DNA of 64,000 bases, taken from contig JAHQIY010000004.1 of the NCBI GenBank assembly GCA_019054805.1, positions 1,612,001 through 1,676,000 on the forward strand. The letters are read 5' to 3'. A model generated the notes under the pieces. That model was not told the origin of the DNA. It worked only from the letters and a program-made list of their open reading frames with translations, and did not search any database. Source of the DNA: Brachionus manjavacas. Its lineage: Eukaryota; Rotifera; Eurotatoria; Ploima; Brachionidae. Shown here piece after piece: positions 31,301 through 41,100 of the stretch. The position numbers and the translations under genes were made by a program. Position 1 is the stretch's first letter, and every line of letters begins with the position of its first letter.

Positions 31301-32583
31301 AAAGGTGTTTTGATTAATTTGATTTTTTTTCGGATATTTAAAAAAAAATAAGATTTAAATTGTCATAATATACTATCATTATTTCAATGTAAAAAAAAAT
31401 TGGACAATTAATTTGAGAAATTATCAGAAGAAAAAAGACCTAGGCTAGCATCTTCGTTATGACATTAAACTATCAAATTTTTAAAGAAAACATCTAATTT
31501 TTACTAGAAACAATTCTTATCAAACCGATTTAGTCAACAGAAATTCAAAATCGTACTTAAAAATTTAGATAAATTTGATTAAAAAAATTAATGCAAATGA
31601 ATGTTAATCTAATTAATTTTTTTTTTTTAATTTCCTAAAATCAAAATAAAATATAAAATAAATGTGCAAAAAAAACAAAAAAAATTACAAAAATCTACTT
31701 AAAAAGCAAAAAATATTTATTTTTTCCTTTTTACTTTATTCTTATCCATCTAAGTTAAAAAATTAAAAAAAAAACAAATCTTACCAGTTCGAAATTTGAT
31801 AATTATATCAAGCAAAAACATTGTGTCACTAATTAAATTGAATGCAAGTAAGCCAGGATGGATCCAGTAGTCATTAAAAAATGAAATGGCTACAGGTAGA
31901 ATTATCACATTTGCAATTAATAATATTAGCATAACTAGATCCCAGACAAATCGAAAGCTTGAGCATGGATGAATGATCCAACGGCCAATTTTTTGCTGTC
32001 TAATTTTTTCTTTTAAAACTGCCCGCTTGCTTCCAAATAGCTTCAATGCAAGCTTATTATTCGATGGTTGTAATATGTTATCAAAATAGGATTTTAATCT
32101 GGAAAAAATAGTCTTTTTAGGCCCATTTTGATCACCGGATTCAATACTGGGGTTAAATTGTTCTCGACCAGATTTATTTAATATATCTTCAACAAAATCC
32201 GGGCAGATCACGTCACCTTTAGATATTTTCTGAAAAGAGTCTTTTAAATTGTGTTGAATTGGCACGGTCAAATTTCCATCGGACACCAATTGGATAGGCG
32301 AGATTGCATGATCTCTAGTGACATCATCAGATGACAATGACGAAAGTGAGCTTGATGGTTCGATGGTCACTTTTACTCGTGGTTCTGCAGCGAACTGGAA
32401 TTCATTTCTGTCTTTTAAAACTGTAAATTTTTCTTCTCTTTTACTTCTAGATTCAAATTCAAATGGATTGCTAATATTTTCTGGACTCAGATGGGCTATA
32501 TTGTTTAATTTTTTGGATTGGCGGTGATTTTTTTCTACTACTTTTTGGACTTTTTGTAAACCATCCGTATTTTCTGGTAGCAT
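21226..32583 (-). CDS. HCN-B: hyperpolarisation-activated cyclic-nucleotide-gated channel
   Basis: Exons 32583-31785, 25607-25345 and 22305-21226 give about 713 aa. The architecture is as in HCN-A: divergent Ser-rich N-terminus, HCN domain ([20 protein letters not shown]), S1-S2 ending KFRTG, S3, S4 ([13 protein letters not shown] with [19 protein letters not shown]), S5, CIGYGRY pore at about 426-430, S6, C-linker and CNBD ([25 protein letters not shown]). The exon 2 donor is AGG before GTAAGT, so the usual WEE becomes WER. Introns are 6.2 and 3.0 kb and rich in transposons. The reading frame is intact throughout. It probably forms Ih channels alone or with its tandem paralogues, and CNBD and pore segments share blocks with HCN-A and HCN-C. 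Confidence 0.93.
22505..23320. repeat. Loose inverted repeat in HCN-B intron 2
   Basis: GAAAATAAAAAAACTATTGC with CTCACATTTATTTAAATAAA (22505-22550) is answered in inverse orientation by TTTATTTAAATAAATGTGAG with CTATAGTCTTTTTATTTTT (23258-23305). The arms are about 50 bp and the loop about 700 bp. The loop has GATTCGAAAATATTAAGAAA with TGTAAAATTTGTG, repeated at 24026. Probably a decayed DNA transposon; no superfamily marker. Confidence 0.35.
22580..22727 (-). mobile_element. Inverted-VNTR element, one-sided fragment
   Basis: On the minus strand it starts CATGGATAGACAATGAGATC and carries about two repeat units (TACTTTTTGTACCTTTTC, TGGCCCTGTTCCTTTTTG). It stops at TTGGCCCTC without reaching the GC-rich core. 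It is a truncated relative of the 10.5 and 20.5 kb copies. Confidence 0.75.
24282..24447 (+). pseudogene. AT-hook C-terminal fragment of a MULE-like protein
   Basis: The frame reads [20 protein letters not shown], then [17 protein letters not shown], and ends [10 protein letters not shown] and a stop. The RGRPRK AT-hook followed by a basic end closely parallels the C-terminus at 17470-17566 ([10 protein letters not shown] then KRRKISKNK). Only this end is recognisable, inside HCN-B intron 2. Confidence 0.5.
25345..25607 (-). CDS. HCN-B exon 2 (S3-S4)
   Basis: The exon begins at 25607 after AAAAAG and ends at 25345 before GTAAGT. It has 87 codons, one fewer than HCN-A and HCN-C, because the S3-S4 linker is shorter ([16 protein letters not shown]). 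It encodes [20 protein letters not shown]3 and an S4 with regularly spaced Arg/Lys. The acceptor has a weak pyrimidine tract. Confidence 0.92.
25686..25770 (+). mobile_element. pogo/Tigger-type terminal sequence
   Basis: Flanked on the left by TA (25684-25685), the sequence starts CAGTCGAGTCTGGATAATAC and continues with ATCGTATTAACCAATATCG and ATCGTATTAATC words. This strongly resembles the ends of Tigger/pogo transposons. The matching other end and any transposase were not found nearby. It sits in HCN-B intron 1, close to exon 2. Confidence 0.55.
26230..27833. mobile_element. Candidate DNA transposon with ACGCAAAAT ends
   Basis: The left side begins AAATAACGCAAAATTTCACG and the right side ends TTACGCGTAATATTTTGCGT followed by AATTT, giving imperfect inverted ends. 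ACGC/GCGT words (AAACGCG, TGCGTTTA) are concentrated near both ends. The interior contains a minus-strand frame with a strongly hydrophobic stretch (27404-27195), but it lacks an ATG. No target duplication is certain. Confidence 0.35.
28250..28660 (-). repeat. Second copy of the exon-bearing dispersed repeat
   Basis: Apart from the LINE insertion at 28296-28443 it parallels 11536-11870: AGAATGCATAATTCTCGAAA, AGCTCCTTTTAATTTGAAGG, and minus-strand [10 protein letters not shown] with [11 protein letters not shown]. Stops have accumulated, and the copy is cut at the far end. Confidence 0.5.
28296..28443 (+). mobile_element. Short LINE 3'-end insertion with 15-bp target duplication
   Basis: The insert is flanked by ATAATTCTCGAAACT at 28281-28295 and again at 28444-28458. 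It consists of AT-rich sequence, then TGGCTGAAAGGAAGGACTAA with CATTCCAACCGGCCAAGGC, and an AAATAAATAAATAAA tail. The long target duplication and A-rich tail show target-primed reverse transcription. The 3' block is of the same family as those at 484 and 7618. It interrupts another repeat. Confidence 0.85.
28858..29180. repeat. Foldback repeat with about 70-bp arms
   Basis: AGGTCAACTAATAGTTCATA with AACAAGAATTGTTCTAGTAA and CAGGTGAACCATA (28858-28922) is the inverse, with a few mismatches, of 29110-29178. The 190-bp loop is AT-rich. Related GTGAACC words occur at 28207. Flanking GTGCGATGTTTC words at 28165 and their inverse at 29260 suggest a larger nested element of roughly 28130-29290. Confidence 0.6.
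30105..31208 (+). pseudogene. LINE with (TAC)n tail: reverse transcriptase remnant
   Basis: The frame (with stops) reads [74 protein letters not shown] and then [20 protein letters not shown]. An intact 128-codon end follows (30748-31134). The RT signature boxes ([13 protein letters not shown]) and LEYA..VWSP tail place it in the Jockey/CR1-like group. Several in-frame stops (for example after LLEV) disable it. The 3' end is a TACTACTACTAC run at 31187-31208. It lies in HCN-B intron 1, antisense. Confidence 0.85.
31785..32583 (-). CDS. HCN-B exon 1 (N-terminus, HCN domain, S1-S2)
   Basis: ATG at 32583; 266 codons plus one base; donor CGAACTG before GTAAGA (phase 1). The N-terminal 170 residues ([20 protein letters not shown] onward) are unlike those of HCN-A apart from a general Ser/Lys bias. 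The HCN domain and two transmembrane helices ([20 protein letters not shown] identical to HCN-A, then [15 protein letters not shown]) follow. Confidence 0.93.
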
Positions 32584-35500
32584 TTTATCTAGATGTCAAT
32601 AATTAAGCTTAAAATTTCAAGGTTGGTCAACAGGCTAATTTAGCCCTTATCTTGAATAGCTGATTAAACAGGTCTTAAATTTAATAAATATATTCTATTA
32701 TTGTAAATTAAAAAAAAAATCTTTAAGAAAGATCATTTAAAAATAAATTTTTTTCTGACAGAATTTAGTTTATTAAAAATTTGAAAGTTAATCTTTAATA
32801 TTTTTTATTTTTAATTAATTTTTGGTTTCATATAAGATTGATTATAATCATTTAACTAAAATTTCTTTTACCGTTTTATAGGCTCTATTAAAATCCTGTA
32901 AATTTCTTGAAAATTTCAAAATCTATTGTGGATTCTCTATTTTTGTGTTTAAATTTTCAGCCAGATTTTGTTTTTACCAAAATTCAAGAAAATACGTGCG
33001 TCATTATGGCACTTTTTGTCTTCTAATTTAATTTTAAAAAGTAAGTTTTTATTATTCCATTCTATTCAAAACTTGACTTACGTTGTATTATGTCTAGATT
33101 TTAATTTATCTTCCCATGGAATACTTTTTCTTTACTTTTGATGCTTTTTTAAAATTTCAAAATGAAAATTAAAATTGAATTTACATTTTATCACTGAATT
33201 TTTCAGAAAAATTTTTTAATCAAAAATTGATTTATTAAATTTTTTAGTAAAAATTAAAAATTTATCATTATCTTTACAAAAAACTATCAAATTGCAGGAA
33301 AAAAATATCTCTCGATCTAAATAATTGGCACACAATCAATATCTAATTACTTTTACGACCATAGAAAACTTTATCCACAAATTTAGTAAAACATACCCAG
33401 AGTTGTTTTAAAGTCCCAAATTTAAGTCCAAATCTTTAAAAAAAATTCTAGTCTGGACTTTTTTTTTCGTTTTCTTCTAAAAAAAACTTGAGCCAAAGAC
33501 TTTTTTTAAAATTTTTTATTAATATTTGAATTTTTTACCGCTTCAGATAATTTTTGTGAAAAAAAAAAGTTCGGACTTGGACTTGAAAAAAAATAAATAA
33601 AAGTCTTTTGGACGGACTTTTGAAAAAAAAAAATCCGGACTTAACTAGATACTGAACACACCATGATTTAATTGAACAACAACCAAGAATTAAATAAATT
33701 TTCGCTGATTGAGTAATTTTCTAAAAATTTAGGAATTTTGAAAGAATGTTTTTAATCATTTCCATGAATACAATTTTAAAATTTTAAAATACCCATCGGT
33801 TTACGCATTCCAAGGTTTTAGGACAAAAAGTTTGATCCAAATTGACATTTTTGGTCTAAAACTAGCTGATTTTTTTACGAAAATTCCCGAGTCATTTTGA
33901 CCAATTCGACCTTTAAGTTAATCTCAGATTTTGGAAGCTTATTTCGATTTTTTTGGAAATGAACTCAAAAAAAATTTTTAAATGATTTAATTAAATAATA
34001 TGTTTTTAAAAAATAAGGCGAACTTCAAATTCATTTATTTTTAAATTGTTCCCTTCGAAATCTTTAACAATTTTTTTTCTATTTTATTGATAAACTTATA
34101 TTTAACTTGTATTCCATTAAAATAAAATTCGACTTTAATCTAGCCATAAATCAAGCTTATTTCTAGAAGAACCAAAACATTCGACTTATTAAACTAATTT
34201 GAATTTATCCTAAAAATTAATTTTTTATTTTTTATTATAAAAGATTTTATTTTATTTTCAAATTTAATAGATTTTAAACAAACAGCTTTGAGAGAAAACA
34301 ATCGGCATTATTGATTTGTATCTAAGACAATAAATTAACTACAAAAGCTTCTTTTAGAAGGAGGAAATTATTTATTAAAAAAAATATAGAAAATGTAAAA
34401 AAAGAGTTTTGTTTTTTTTATTTCAATTTTTTCATTTGAAATTTAACTTTGAAAATTTAAAGATCGTTAAAGTAGATATTTGAAGAAATTTTTTAAAACA
34501 AATAAAAAAAAATTCCCCTCATAAGCTCTCTGTTGGACAGAAAATATTTAATCATTTTAGAAAGGTACTGGCAATAAAAGATTGATAAAGAAAAATTGAT
34601 CTTTTTTAATATCATTAATTTTTATTCTATTTTTTTTCATTAGATTTTTTATCTTAATTATTTTTTATATTATTTGTCTGTATTTAGTAACTCTGCACTT
34701 CTACAAGCTTGACCCAAAAAGGGTCGCATTTTACATAAAAAGACGGTGGGGTTACTTTTTGGAAAAATTTTATGTATTTTTCCTTAATTATAAAAATGAA
34801 AGAAAATTCGCCTAACCTCATATATTAATGGAGTGAATTAAAACTGGTGTAAATTCAGCTACCAAAATTCGAGTTTTTTGACAGCTCTATTTATAAAATA
34901 AGGTATAATTTCGTGTTTTATTTGGAAAAATACTTATAGATAAAAATAGAGTAAATTTTTTTATCAAATGTTAAATTAATCTGGACGCTTCAATCTTTCT
35001 AAATTCCAGTTTTTAGCTTTTTTCGCTTGTTTTTTTCTTTCATGCCTTTTTTTATTTGCAAGAAGCTTCAATAAAAATATTGTTCCAAAATTCAGATAAA
35101 AAAAAAATTTTAAAATGAGTCCAAAGCTTGATTTTTTAAGGTTTTGTCTCAAGATTACTACATCATTTTAAAAAAATAAGCTTTTTTTGTTTATTTAAGA
35201 AACCGCTCAAATTTCGTATTTAAATCTGAATTTTTTTTGATATTTAAACGAGGACATTAGTTTAGTTAAAATTCAAGCAAATAGAATTTTATATAGTTGA
35301 GAGTCCGAGTTTTCAACTTTCTTTAAAAAAGATTGTTTATTATCATCGGCTATTCAAAAATTTAGTGATATAAAAATTTAAAGATTTCAAAAATTTTAAT
35401 CATCTTTGCTAATCAATTAAACAGTGTCCTCATTTCTCTTAAGAGACCGATTCAATTGTTCTAATAATAAAAAAATAATAATAATAAATTATTTAATTTT

Positions 35501-35690
35501 TAATTGAAAAAAAAACAAAATACCGTATTCCCTGGTATTAAGTAACAATGTTTTAATATAGGTGAGAATTTCACCGATTGTTAAAAATGAGTTTATTTCA
35601 AGACAAAAATAAAAATTCAGAAATTGGCAGAGTAGAAATTTCATTTTTAAAAATTTCAAATAAAATAAATTAAAATCTGTATTTTATCTG
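32584..35690. other. AT-rich intergenic region upstream of HCN-B
   Basis: No coding region is supported. A GTCCGGACTT / AAGTCCAAATC-rich repeat (about 33395-33650) belongs to the same family as 6914-7170 and 36500-36730. The HCN-B promoter should lie just above 32583; no motif could be singled out. Confidence 0.45.
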
Positions 35691-35754
35691 ATTTTGCATT
35701 TTTGCACTTATAACAACAGATTAAAAATTAATTACCATTTTTTTAAAATGTCCT

Positions 35755-36080
35755 TAATAATTGCTGAAATGGGTGCAGCGGACCTCTTTCCAATAACGAC
35801 GACCTGTCTCTGTAATTCGTTGTGTCAACAAAAAAAGGAAACAAACAAACACTATAAGTTGAAAATGAAATTGTTTTTTATTGTAAAGATTAAAATTATG
35901 CCATAATTTCATTAAATTCATTAAAAATGGTTTGCTGACCTGTGGATTGACCACGAGTCAGTCGGGTTGTATTGAAAATTAAAAGAAAAGTTTCGAAAGC
36001 TGCCTGACTTACTGGAAGCAGCTTGTCCGTTGCCAGAGCGTAGGCTCGTCTGCCTGATCATCGCCAAATCTGGCGTAATT
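35755..36080 (+). repeat. SINE-like repeat with hairpin 3' end
   Basis: Modules: ATTGCTGAAATGGGTGCAGC with GACGACCTGTCTCTGTAATT (35758-35820), an A/T insert, then GCTGACCTGTGGATTGACCA, GAGTCAGTCGGG, GCTTGTCCGTTGCCAGAGCG and ATCGCCAAATCTGGCGTAAT followed by AT-rich tail. The CGCCA/TGGCG hairpin before an A-rich tail also ends the copy at 55800. It matches 16266-16605 in part. No tRNA-type B box was found. Confidence 0.5.
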
Positions 36081-37540
36081 TTTGAAATAAAAAAAATAAT
36101 AAAAAATAGAGTCAAAAAATAGAGAAAAAATAGACCAGTATATTTTAATCAAAAAAATTGCAGTAGAAATCTGACAATTCTTGAAGTTCCTGAAAGATCA
36201 TGGTTTTTTACTAAATTTCTTTTTTAAAGATTTTTTTAATTGAGATTCTGAATTTTAGACTTTTTTGTAATGAATCATATTTCTTTATTGATTGTCTTAA
36301 ACTAAACTTGACTTAAAAATTTTTTTAATGAAATTAAAAGGGTTTTGAAAAAAGTATGAAAAATAATCAAGCCTTAAAATTGTAGATCATCAAAAGTTCA
36401 AAATAAAATTGAATCTACAGTGGGCATTTTTTAAATAAAATTACCGTGCCATCATCGGTGCCGTAAAAAACAAAAAAAGGGCATATGAAAAAATTCAGTA
36501 TTAAGGCCAGAGTTGGTCAAAAGTCAAAGTCTAAAGTCAAAAAAGATTACGAAATCTCAAGATTATTCTATAAAATATTTAAAAAAATAGAGAAAAACTA
36601 AATAACACATAAATTGATAACTTCTTTGTTTAAAGTCGAATTTTATCATTTTATGCATTATGTGAAGAATTGGTCGAAAATTAAAGACAAAGTCTGAATT
36701 AGAATTTATGACTTTGACTTTAGAAAAAATCTGATTTAGGTTTTCTATCTTAGAGTGAAATTATTCTATTATGGCTTTTACTTTTTAACTTCTGAAAAAC
36801 TCTGGGCAAAACAATAGTTTATTCTTAAATATACTTTTTTATCAATTTTTTAAAGGTTATACCTGTTATTAAAGAATACAAGAGTTAATGTTCGAATATG
36901 GGAAATGATTGGAAAAATGAAATAAATGAATTCACTTTGAAAATTTGTATTCTTAACTGTGAAATACATAAATGTTTATATTTGTGAAAAATAAAATCTA
37001 TCTAGGAAATATTAGTAAACTTTTATTAGATATTTTTATTTCAATTTTAAGTTTTCTTATTTTCCAAAGAAAAAAATCAAGCATTCGGACATCACTTTTC
37101 AAATATTATTAAATAATCACTTAGAAAATCATAAATAATTATATTTAATTCGGTTAAAAGTAGCAAAATTATAAGCATTCAACTAATATTCCTCAAAAAA
37201 TACGAATAATAGGATAAAATTGACTTTTTTTAATTTTATTTGGAGCAGGTGGTCAAAATAATTGGTAAAAGAAAATTCGACTTGAACTCGTTAAGCGAGT
37301 TAATAATGAGCGAAATAAAAAAATGATTAAAACAATTTTAATATAAAATGTAATTTATTTCAAAAAAAAATATATAAAATAAGAATTAAGATATAAATAG
37401 ATGTTTTTAAAAAATTGAAATTGTCAAACCAAAAAATTAGTAAAAAATTTAAAAAAATTATTATAAAAGTATCTTTTAAAAAAAAAATTAAAACTCAGCA
37501 TCGCACAAATTCTTTTGATCATTTTAATCAATTTAGAAGT
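36081..37540. other. AT-rich region, no gene seen
   Basis: Low-complexity A/T with one dispersed GTCAAAGTCTAAAGTC-type repeat at 36500-36740. No ORF with protein-like composition and no structured element that I can support. Confidence 0.45.
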
Positions 37541-38082
37541 AGTAGTAGTAGTAAGGTATGCTGTAGGGACCTAAATCCCGAGCAGATGCGCATGTAAACG
37601 CCCTGCTATAACAGCCATCGACCATTTTTGACGCTTAACATTATTTATCTGAAACCAAGAAGTTTGTCGATGCGATTCTTGAACATATTTGTATCGCTTA
37701 TACTTCGAGTCGCCGCGTCAAGTGTCTTCCAGTTTCCGGCAATTCGGCTAATTTCTTACAAGCTGACGTTCAATTAAAGAGACGCCTTTTTTGGCGAACA
37801 AGCGAAGCAATCTCTAAATTCCACCATGGCGGCTTCTGGCATCCTTTTGGTGGCTTCTTTCTCTGAACGAACATTTGAGATGCTAAACCAAAAATTTCAA
37901 GGAAGGTCTTGTAGCATTCCTGGACGCATTTTGTCTCGAGGGTGGACTTCAAATCGAAACTGCCGAGGTCCAAAGTCATTGATAAATAATTTCCTTTTCT
38001 CCAATTGAAGATTCTGCTATCGAATGTATTTGTCTTTGAAATTATCTGAAATTGTAAACTACAATGGTTCCTTGATGCACTA

Positions 38083-38319
38083 CAGTGGTTCTTGCTAAAA
38101 TGAAATGGTCCGTTCCCGAAAAGGAATGAAATGGAGACGCATTCCATAAAAAACCATTCCCGTTCCGTTCCATTTCCATCCGTTTCGTTCCATCAATACC
38201 ATTCTATTCCAAACGTTCCATTCATTCCATTCCATTCGAACCGTTCCATTCCATTCGAACCGTTCCATTCCATTCGAACCGTTCCATTCCATTCCATTTC
38301 ATTTTAGCAAGAACAACTG
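38083..38319. mobile_element. TA-flanked MITE with GGAAT-type minisatellite, short copy
   Basis: It starts CAGTGGTTCTTGCTAAAATG and ends ATTTTAGCAAGAACAACTG, with TA on both sides (38081-38082 and 38320-38321). Adjacent to the left end is a unique block (GGTCCGTTCCCGAAAAGGAA, ACGCATTCCATAAAAAACC) that reappears inverted at the right end of the neighbouring element. The interior has about four units of the CCATTCGAACCGTTCCATT repeat. There is no coding capacity. The TA duplication suggests mobilisation by a Tc1/mariner transposase. Confidence 0.85.
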
Positions 38320-38421
38320 TACTACGTTAGTTTCAAAAATTTAAAATAAATTTAACAAAAAATTATAAAAAATAACTATTAATAAATAAATATAAAAATA
38401 TTATTTATATGATAAATAATA

Positions 38422-39079
38422 CAGTGGTTCTTGATAAAATGGAATGAATGGAACGGTTGGAATGGAATGAATGGAACGGTTCGAATGGAATGAATGGAAC
38501 GGTTCGAATGGAATGAATGGAACGGTTGGAATGGAATGAATGGAACGGTTGGAATGGAATGAATGGAACGGTTTGAATGGAATGGAACGGTTGGAATGGA
38601 ATGAATGGAACGGTTGGAATGGAATGAATGGAACGGTTGGAATGGAATGAATGGAACGGTTGGAATGGAATGAATGGAACGGTTGGAATGGAATGAATGG
38701 AACGGTTTGAATGGAATGGAACGGTTCGAATGGAATGAATGGAACGGTTGGAGTGGAATGAATGGAACGGTTGGAGTGGAATGAATGGAACGGTTGGAAT
38801 GGAATGAATGGAACGGTTGGAATGGAATGAATGGAACGGTTTGAATGGAATGGAACGGTTCGAATGGAATGAATGGAACGGTTGGAATGGAATGAATGGA
38901 ACGGTTCGAATGGAATGGAATGAATGGAACGGTTCGAATGGAACGGTTGGAATGGAATGAATGGAACGGTTCGAATGGAATGGAATGAATGGAACGGAAC
39001 GGGAATGGTTTTTTATGGAATGCGTCTCCATTTCATTCCTTTTCGGGAACGGACCATTTCATTTTAGCAAGAACCACTG
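38422..39079. mobile_element. TA-flanked MITE with GGAAT-type minisatellite, expanded copy
   Basis: It starts CAGTGGTTCTTGATAAAATG and ends ATTTTAGCAAGAACCACTG, flanked by TA (38420-38421 and 39080-39081). The interior is about two dozen copies of a 23-bp unit (GGAATGGAATGAATGGAAC plus GGTT), with some 18-bp variants and GGTTC/GGTTG/GGTTT changes, followed by the unique block GGAATGCGTCTCCATTTCAT. Orientation is opposite to the 38083 copy. A 208-codon frame through it (HSFHSNRSIHSIP-like) is a by-product of the repeat. Confidence 0.88.
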
Positions 39080-39689
39080 TACTCAATAATGGACGGCCGA
39101 TTTCTCCTTCAGAGACTTTATTTGGATTACTGGCTAGAATTAGGTCAAGGAGACTTATCGGTTGACTATCATTCATGAAAGTATTCCCATTTACAATTTG
39201 CACTAAGCTTGAACTGCTGATCACATCACTTACAATTGCACTTTGAGACGACACGTTGACAAGGACTGGAGAACCATTTTCATCCCATTCAATTTATGAC
39301 ATTTTAAAATCTCCCTTTACAACGACTGCCGAGAATGATTTGCTTTGTATCAGTCGTGATGCAGCTTCTAGTGATTTTGCAATGCTGTGGTCAGTTTTAA
39401 TTATAAATTCTTTGTCGACTAGCTGTGGTGGTTGTCTATAGACACAACCAACTAAAAAAAAAATTAAAAAAATTAATATAAAAGTATCATTTTAAAAAAT
39501 AATTCAAACTCAGCTTCGCACAGATCCTTTTGATCATTTTAATCAATTTCCTTTTTAATATTTTAATATTTAAAAATTAATAAACAAAAAAAAAATTATC
39601 TTTATTATTTATTTATAATTCTTTTCCAACATCTTAATCATGAATAATTAATACATATTTTTTCTTAAAGAAATTAAAAGACTTCCAAA

Positions 39690-40250
39690 TTGAATATGAA
39701 AATAGGCGGAGGGGTTTGCCTTTATATTAACTCTGTCTTCGAAGTCTATAGGAGTTCATGGTTAGTTTTCTTGACCCCAGGTGTGAGCAGTTATGGGTGA
39801 CTGTCAAAATCGAGAGAGAAAAACCATTCCTAATGGGCTGAATTTACGGGCCATCTTCACACAACACCACCAACTCTTTAAGGGATTCGGATATTGCCAT
39901 AGCAAATTCAATTGAATTACAAAATTATTAAGAAACTTGAAGCATTTGGGAATCATACTTATGGGCGACTTTAATTTGCCTCAGATCGAGTGGAACGAGG
40001 ACGGGGCTCCATTGCTACAGGGTGTTTTTACTTCGTGCAACCATTTTGGCAATGCAATCAGCAGCTTTGTACAAATGGTTAAAGAAAAGACGTTTTTTTG
40101 CAATGAACGGCCGACCAGTCAGCTCGACCTTGAGCTAGTGAGTGATCCAAACCTCATCTCATATGTTAAAAGGAGCATCATCGAGTACAAGCTGAAGCTA
40201 GTGCAGTCGGCGAAAAGTAATCCAAGGCTATTTTTCTCATGAATGAACCG
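39690..40250 (+). pseudogene. LINE endonuclease fragment
   Basis: GGVCLYINSVFEVYRSS, then LGIILMGDFNLPQIEWNED, NAISSFVQMVKEKTFF and SQLDLELVSDPNLISYV correspond to the GGG(V)..Y, GDFN-P-I-W and LDL...S boxes of AP-endonuclease domains of LINEs. The frame then jumps to KLKLVQSAKSNPRLFFS, linker sequence before the RT. Stops at about 39799 and 39846 and the missing C-terminus show decay. It is related in sequence to the minus-strand LINE directly to its left. Confidence 0.75.
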
Positions 40251-40743
40251 GAACTATTCGTCAAGGAAAGGCATAGCAGTTTTTATGGACTTGAGTGATC
40301 AGCTAATTGATCAGATCCAATTATTTTATACAATTTTAGTTGTTATTTATATTTAATTTGATAGAATAAGTCTATTGGAGATTGAGGTGTTTTACATTTG
40401 AGCAGGATTTAATTTAGAATGACTTTTTCTGAATTTTTTTTTTAATTAAAAACTTTTACTAAGTAATTTTTTTAAATAATTCAAAAGATAAATTTTTGAT
40501 TTTTTTCTTTATTAAAAAAAAGGCCCTTGAAAAGTGTTGCAAAGACAAAATTTAAAATTTAAAAATAAAAGTTAAAATTTCACCGTTTTACAACATTAAT
40601 TTGCTTATTTAAGCGATTCAAAAAAAGATAAAAATAAAATTAAGAATAAAACAAAAGCTTTTAGAAAACCAAATAGAAGTAATCTTATGATTATCTTAAT
40701 AATTTTTTGTCTTGAATAAGAAATTAAATTAAATTTTTCCTAG

Positions 40744-41100
40744 ATTGTGTGATTCTAAACGTTCTTTATATATACTTGTAAAACACCCTACGTATCACTT
40801 GATCATCAGCTTCTCAACTAATGCGCAATGATAAGTAAGAATTAATACACTTGTCACTATCTCAGAAGATAGACGCTTCTAGATGCTGATATAAACATTT
40901 ATATAATAGCTCACATCGTGTCTTAACTATAAGCCCGTGTTCTTGACACGAACGCATGGGAATAAATAATGATTCCATTTTCAGTGCTTAAAGAGATATT
41001 TTGGTGATTACACTAACTTTATAAATTGTTAGAGCCCAACAATTATTTAATAAACTATTCAAAAGTATACTTGATTTATCATTCATTAACCCACCTTACA
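40744..41100. other. Possible solo LTR
   Basis: A stretch of less extreme base composition. It has TGTGTGATTCTAAACG near the left, TATATAATAGCTCACATCG, several AATAAA words (for example near 40963 and 41050), and ends near CCACCTTACA, so it could start TG and end CA. No target duplication or second copy is visible within the window. It could equally be another non-coding repeat. Confidence 0.3.

Larger units (their letters stand above)
37540..39500 (-). pseudogene. Internally deleted LINE with (TAC)n tail, carrying two MITEs
   Basis: Read on the minus strand: GCVYRQPPQLVDKEF and KGDFKMS then IEWDENGSPVL (the GDFN..-.IEW box of an AP-type endonuclease), SQPISLLDLILASNP, the two MITE insertions, then FDLKSTLETKCVQECYKTF with PPWWNLEIASLVRQKRRLF (the linker between endonuclease and RT). 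It then jumps to LDAATRSISDTNMFKNRIDK and the tail GTAGTAGTAGTAGTAAGG at 37540-37557, equal to (TAC)n. The whole RT catalytic part is missing. Stops are present. It is related to the elements at 30105, 39690 and 47147. Confidence 0.75.

Noticed and set aside
38405..39031. 208-codon minus-strand ORF of His/Ser/Phe/Arg/Pro repeats
   Set aside because: It is the translation of a 23-bp minisatellite inside a MITE; no start context, no non-repeat part, and variant units are neutral with respect to coding.
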